IMG/VR virus record: IMGVR_UViG_3300042934_000352
Span: 1-57,098 of that record
Reading direction: 5' to 3' (one strand)
Source of the DNA: a virus
Length of the DNA stretch: 57,098 nucleotides
The position numbers and the translations under genes were made by a program. The first letter of the stretch is position 1. The number at the start of each line of letters is the position of its first letter. The notes below the pieces were generated by a model. The model saw nothing but the letters and a program-made list of their open reading frames with translations, did not search any database and had not been told where the DNA came from. Below are positions 55,634 to 57,098 of the stretch, in pieces.

Positions 55634-55764
55634 TTGTAAAATTACAACTTTTATTGTTATTTTACATATTTTTGGTATCAGGACTTGCATATAGAGAATA
55701 TATCTAGAGCAAGTAAGATTTTCAAAGATATTCATTGCTCCACGTAGATATTTGAATATCCACG
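55634..55764. promoter_or_regulatory. Candidate tubC (partition) region with palindromes and 20-bp-spaced repeats
   Basis: Upstream of tubR: the palindrome TTGTAA-aa-TTACAA (55634-55647), and two direct repeats GATATT-N7-CCACG starting at 55727 and 55747, the second containing the palindrome GATATTTGAATATC (55747-55760). Twenty-base spacing would place binding on one DNA face. TubR-type proteins bind repeated sites next to their own gene, so this is the natural place for the centromere and autorepression site. Confidence 0.5.
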
Positions 55765-55795
55765 AGAATCTTCAAAAATCCTAAAGGAGTGGTTA

Positions 55796-56086
55796 ATGGT
55801 GAAAGGTTATTTCGAAGCGTTAGTTGAAAGTTTGTCTCAAGAGGATTTATTGTTTCTGAATGAGTTATATTCTAACGATGCTACAAGTAATTACAAGTCG
55901 ATTTCAAAGGATTCTATAATGGAAAAAACTAATCTAACTCAAGCTGCATTTAGAAAAACAGTTACTCGGATGGAAGTAATTAACTTTGTATTTGTGAGCA
56001 GAACACAAAAAAGTCCGATGTATTCTTTAACTGATTGGGGATTAGTGGCTATTAATAAGATTGCGGAAGGTGTGAATGTAGAATGA
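55796..56086 (+). CDS. tubR: TubR-like winged-helix DNA-binding protein (96 aa)
   Basis: A small winged-helix protein: helices SLSQEDLLFLNELYSND and SKDSIMEKTNLTQAAFRKTVTRMEVINFV (recognition helix) followed by a wing (VSRTQKSPMYSLTDWGLVAINKI). It lies directly before tubZ with an ATGA overlap, as TubR does in type III partition systems of Bacillus plasmids and phages. TubR binds the centromere tubC and links it to TubZ filaments. ATG follows AAAGGAGTGGTTA. Sequence similarity to TubR is weak, so gene order is the main evidence. Confidence 0.72.
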   Translation: MVKGYFEALVESLSQEDLLFLNELYSNDATSNYKSISKDSIMEKTNLTQAAFRKTVTRMEVINFVFVSRTQKSPMYSLTDWGLVAINKIAEGVNVE

Positions 56087-57098
56087 ATTTATCTGTTTTG
56101 GCAGTCGGGCAAGCAGGCGGAAATATAGCTAATTTGTTTTCTGAAAAAGGTTATAATGCTTTAGTTATCAATAGTTCACAAAGAGATTTAGAAACTTGTC
56201 ATAATATTGATCCGAAACATCGTTTACATTTAGTTAATAGTGAGGGGGCTGGAAAGGATAGAGAAGAGGCTATTCGACTTATATCTAACAATTGGGAATC
56301 CTGTTTATCCTTTGTAAGAGAACACTTTTCACAACCTTCAACAGAGTTAATATTCGTTATATTCTCATGTGGAGGAGGTACTGGTAGTGGTTCATCTCCA
56401 TTATTGCTTAATATTTTGACGAATGAATTAGAAAACAAAACAATAGTCGCATGTCCAATCCTTCCTAGCACAAATGATTCCATCCTTGCACACATCAACA
56501 CCTTAGAGTGCTTAGAACAACTATCAGAACTAGATATTTGCATTGTTCCGATTGATAATTCCAAGGCTGAATCTGATAGTAAAAATCAAATATACAAACA
56601 AGTCAATAATACCTTCGTTGATTTAGTGGATACAATTCTCAAGCAGACCGAATTAAACTCACAGTACGGTAATCTGGATAGGAAGGACTTGTTGAATCTA
56701 TTTAAGACACCCGGTTTTTCTTGTTTATCTCATGTAGACATTACTAATGCAAACAAATCTATATCATTAACATCTGATTCAATCACTCAAGCAATCACAG
56801 ATTCATGGAATAGTTCGATCATTACTACTCCTTCATATGAGAAAATCATTCGGTTTGGATTAATTTTCAATGGTCAAGAGAGTTTTATGCCACTAATCAA
56901 AACTAAGAAAATACTAAGTGATTTCGGGAATTTACCATTGGATATTTTCGAAGGAATGTATACTCAAAACAAAGGTGACATCTATACGATTCTAACAGGT
57001 TTAGCGTTCAATACAGACCGATTAAAGCAGATTGAATATAAGACTACCCATGAAACCGAAAGCCTTCAGAATGCACTCTCAAGTAGCCACAGCATATC
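56083..57098 (+). CDS. tubZ: TubZ-like tubulin/FtsZ-family GTPase (3' end outside window)
   Basis: Forms moving filaments that pull the TubR-centromere complex and so segregate low-copy DNA. The first 338 codons are visible. Family marks: GQAGGN (9-14), the tubulin signature GGGTGSG (97-103) that contacts GTP phosphates, CPILPSTNDS, and the T7 loop NLDRKD (near 201-206), whose acidic residues activate GTP cleavage in the neighbouring subunit. Start ATG overlaps the tubR stop as ATGA. It belongs to the phage/plasmid TubZ/PhuZ branch; full-length homologues have about 400-480 residues. Confidence 0.88.
   Translation, partial: MNLSVLAVGQAGGNIANLFSEKGYNALVINSSQRDLETCHNIDPKHRLHLVNSEGAGKDREEAIRLISNNWESCLSFVREHFSQPSTELIFVIFSCGGGTGSGSSPLLLNILTNELENKTIVACPILPSTNDSILAHINTLECLEQLSELDICIVPIDNSKAESDSKNQIYKQVNNTFVDLVDTILKQTELNSQYGNLDRKDLLNLFKTPGFSCLSHVDITNANKSISLTSDSITQAITDSWNSSIITTPSYEKIIRFGLIFNGQESFMPLIKTKKILSDFGNLPLDIFEGMYTQNKGDIYTILTGLAFNTDRLKQIEYKTTHETESLQNALSSSHSI

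Noticed and set aside
56199-56564. Minus-strand 121-residue frame
   Set aside because: Lies entirely antisense to tubZ, whose GTPase motifs are clear.
1-57098. CRISPR arrays, rRNA, insertion sequences
   Set aside because: No regularly spaced direct repeats, no rRNA-like stretch and no transposase gene were found; the repeats seen are protein-coding or operator-like.

Overview
The window is part of a low-GC Firmicutes phage genome, most likely a siphovirus of a Bacillus-type host. This rests on the AT-rich sequence, strong AGGAGG-type ribosome binding sites, many TTG and GTG starts, a complete head/tail/lysis set, and no cellular housekeeping genes. A TubR/TubZ-type partition pair, a RepL-like winged-helix protein and a parS-like 16-mer suggest a temperate phage able to persist as a plasmid. 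A large serine recombinase and a tyrosine recombinase are also present. The lifestyle is inference; the genes are seen directly.

Layout. Positions 1-10091 (plus strand) hold an early/middle block for DNA precursors: class II (B12-dependent) ribonucleotide reductase, thioredoxin-like reductant, dUTPase, sigma-like factor, thymidylate synthase and DHFR. Two HNH endonucleases, a RecU-type resolvase and small unknown genes are mixed in. The serine recombinase is at 10157-11740. Positions 11741-12112, between convergent genes, hold nested inverted repeats and two 20-bp palindromes. From 55480 down to about 12100 nearly everything is on the minus strand. In order of transcription: a sigma-like/HTH zinc protein, PIN-PhoH, a metallophosphoesterase, a ClpP-like protease, terminase, portal, protease/scaffold, decoration and major capsid proteins, connectors, tail tube, tail assembly genes, tyrosine recombinase, tape measure, Dit, Tal, receptor-binding proteins, holins, amidase, GDPD and more tail fibre genes. 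Three homing endonuclease genes sit inside this late region. A plus-strand ribbon-helix-helix regulator at 35208 has palindromes in its promoter. On the right, 55481-55795 is a divergent control region followed by tubR and tubZ (tubZ runs off the window).

Main unusual points. (1) The tape measure gene is split by two ORF-less group I introns (31248-31571 and 30575-30847); splicing gives one 1993-residue protein. (2) Two different homing endonuclease genes carry similar structured leaders (34665-34732 and 38759-38825): an outer stem, a hairpin with a UUAGCUA loop, and a second hairpin whose loop is exactly complementary to the downstream ribosome binding site. (3) A promoter with a nearly fixed 17-bp spacer (AATATRAATTAACTTAG) recurs at 6546, 38857 and 55624, and in weaker form at 20527; each predicted transcript begins in or near a hairpin. 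(4) A 16-bp sequence one base from the Bacillus ParB site parS lies at 53909. (5) A tail protein is built from about 15 copies of a 14-residue repeat. (6) A small gene at 4309 seems to start with ATT.
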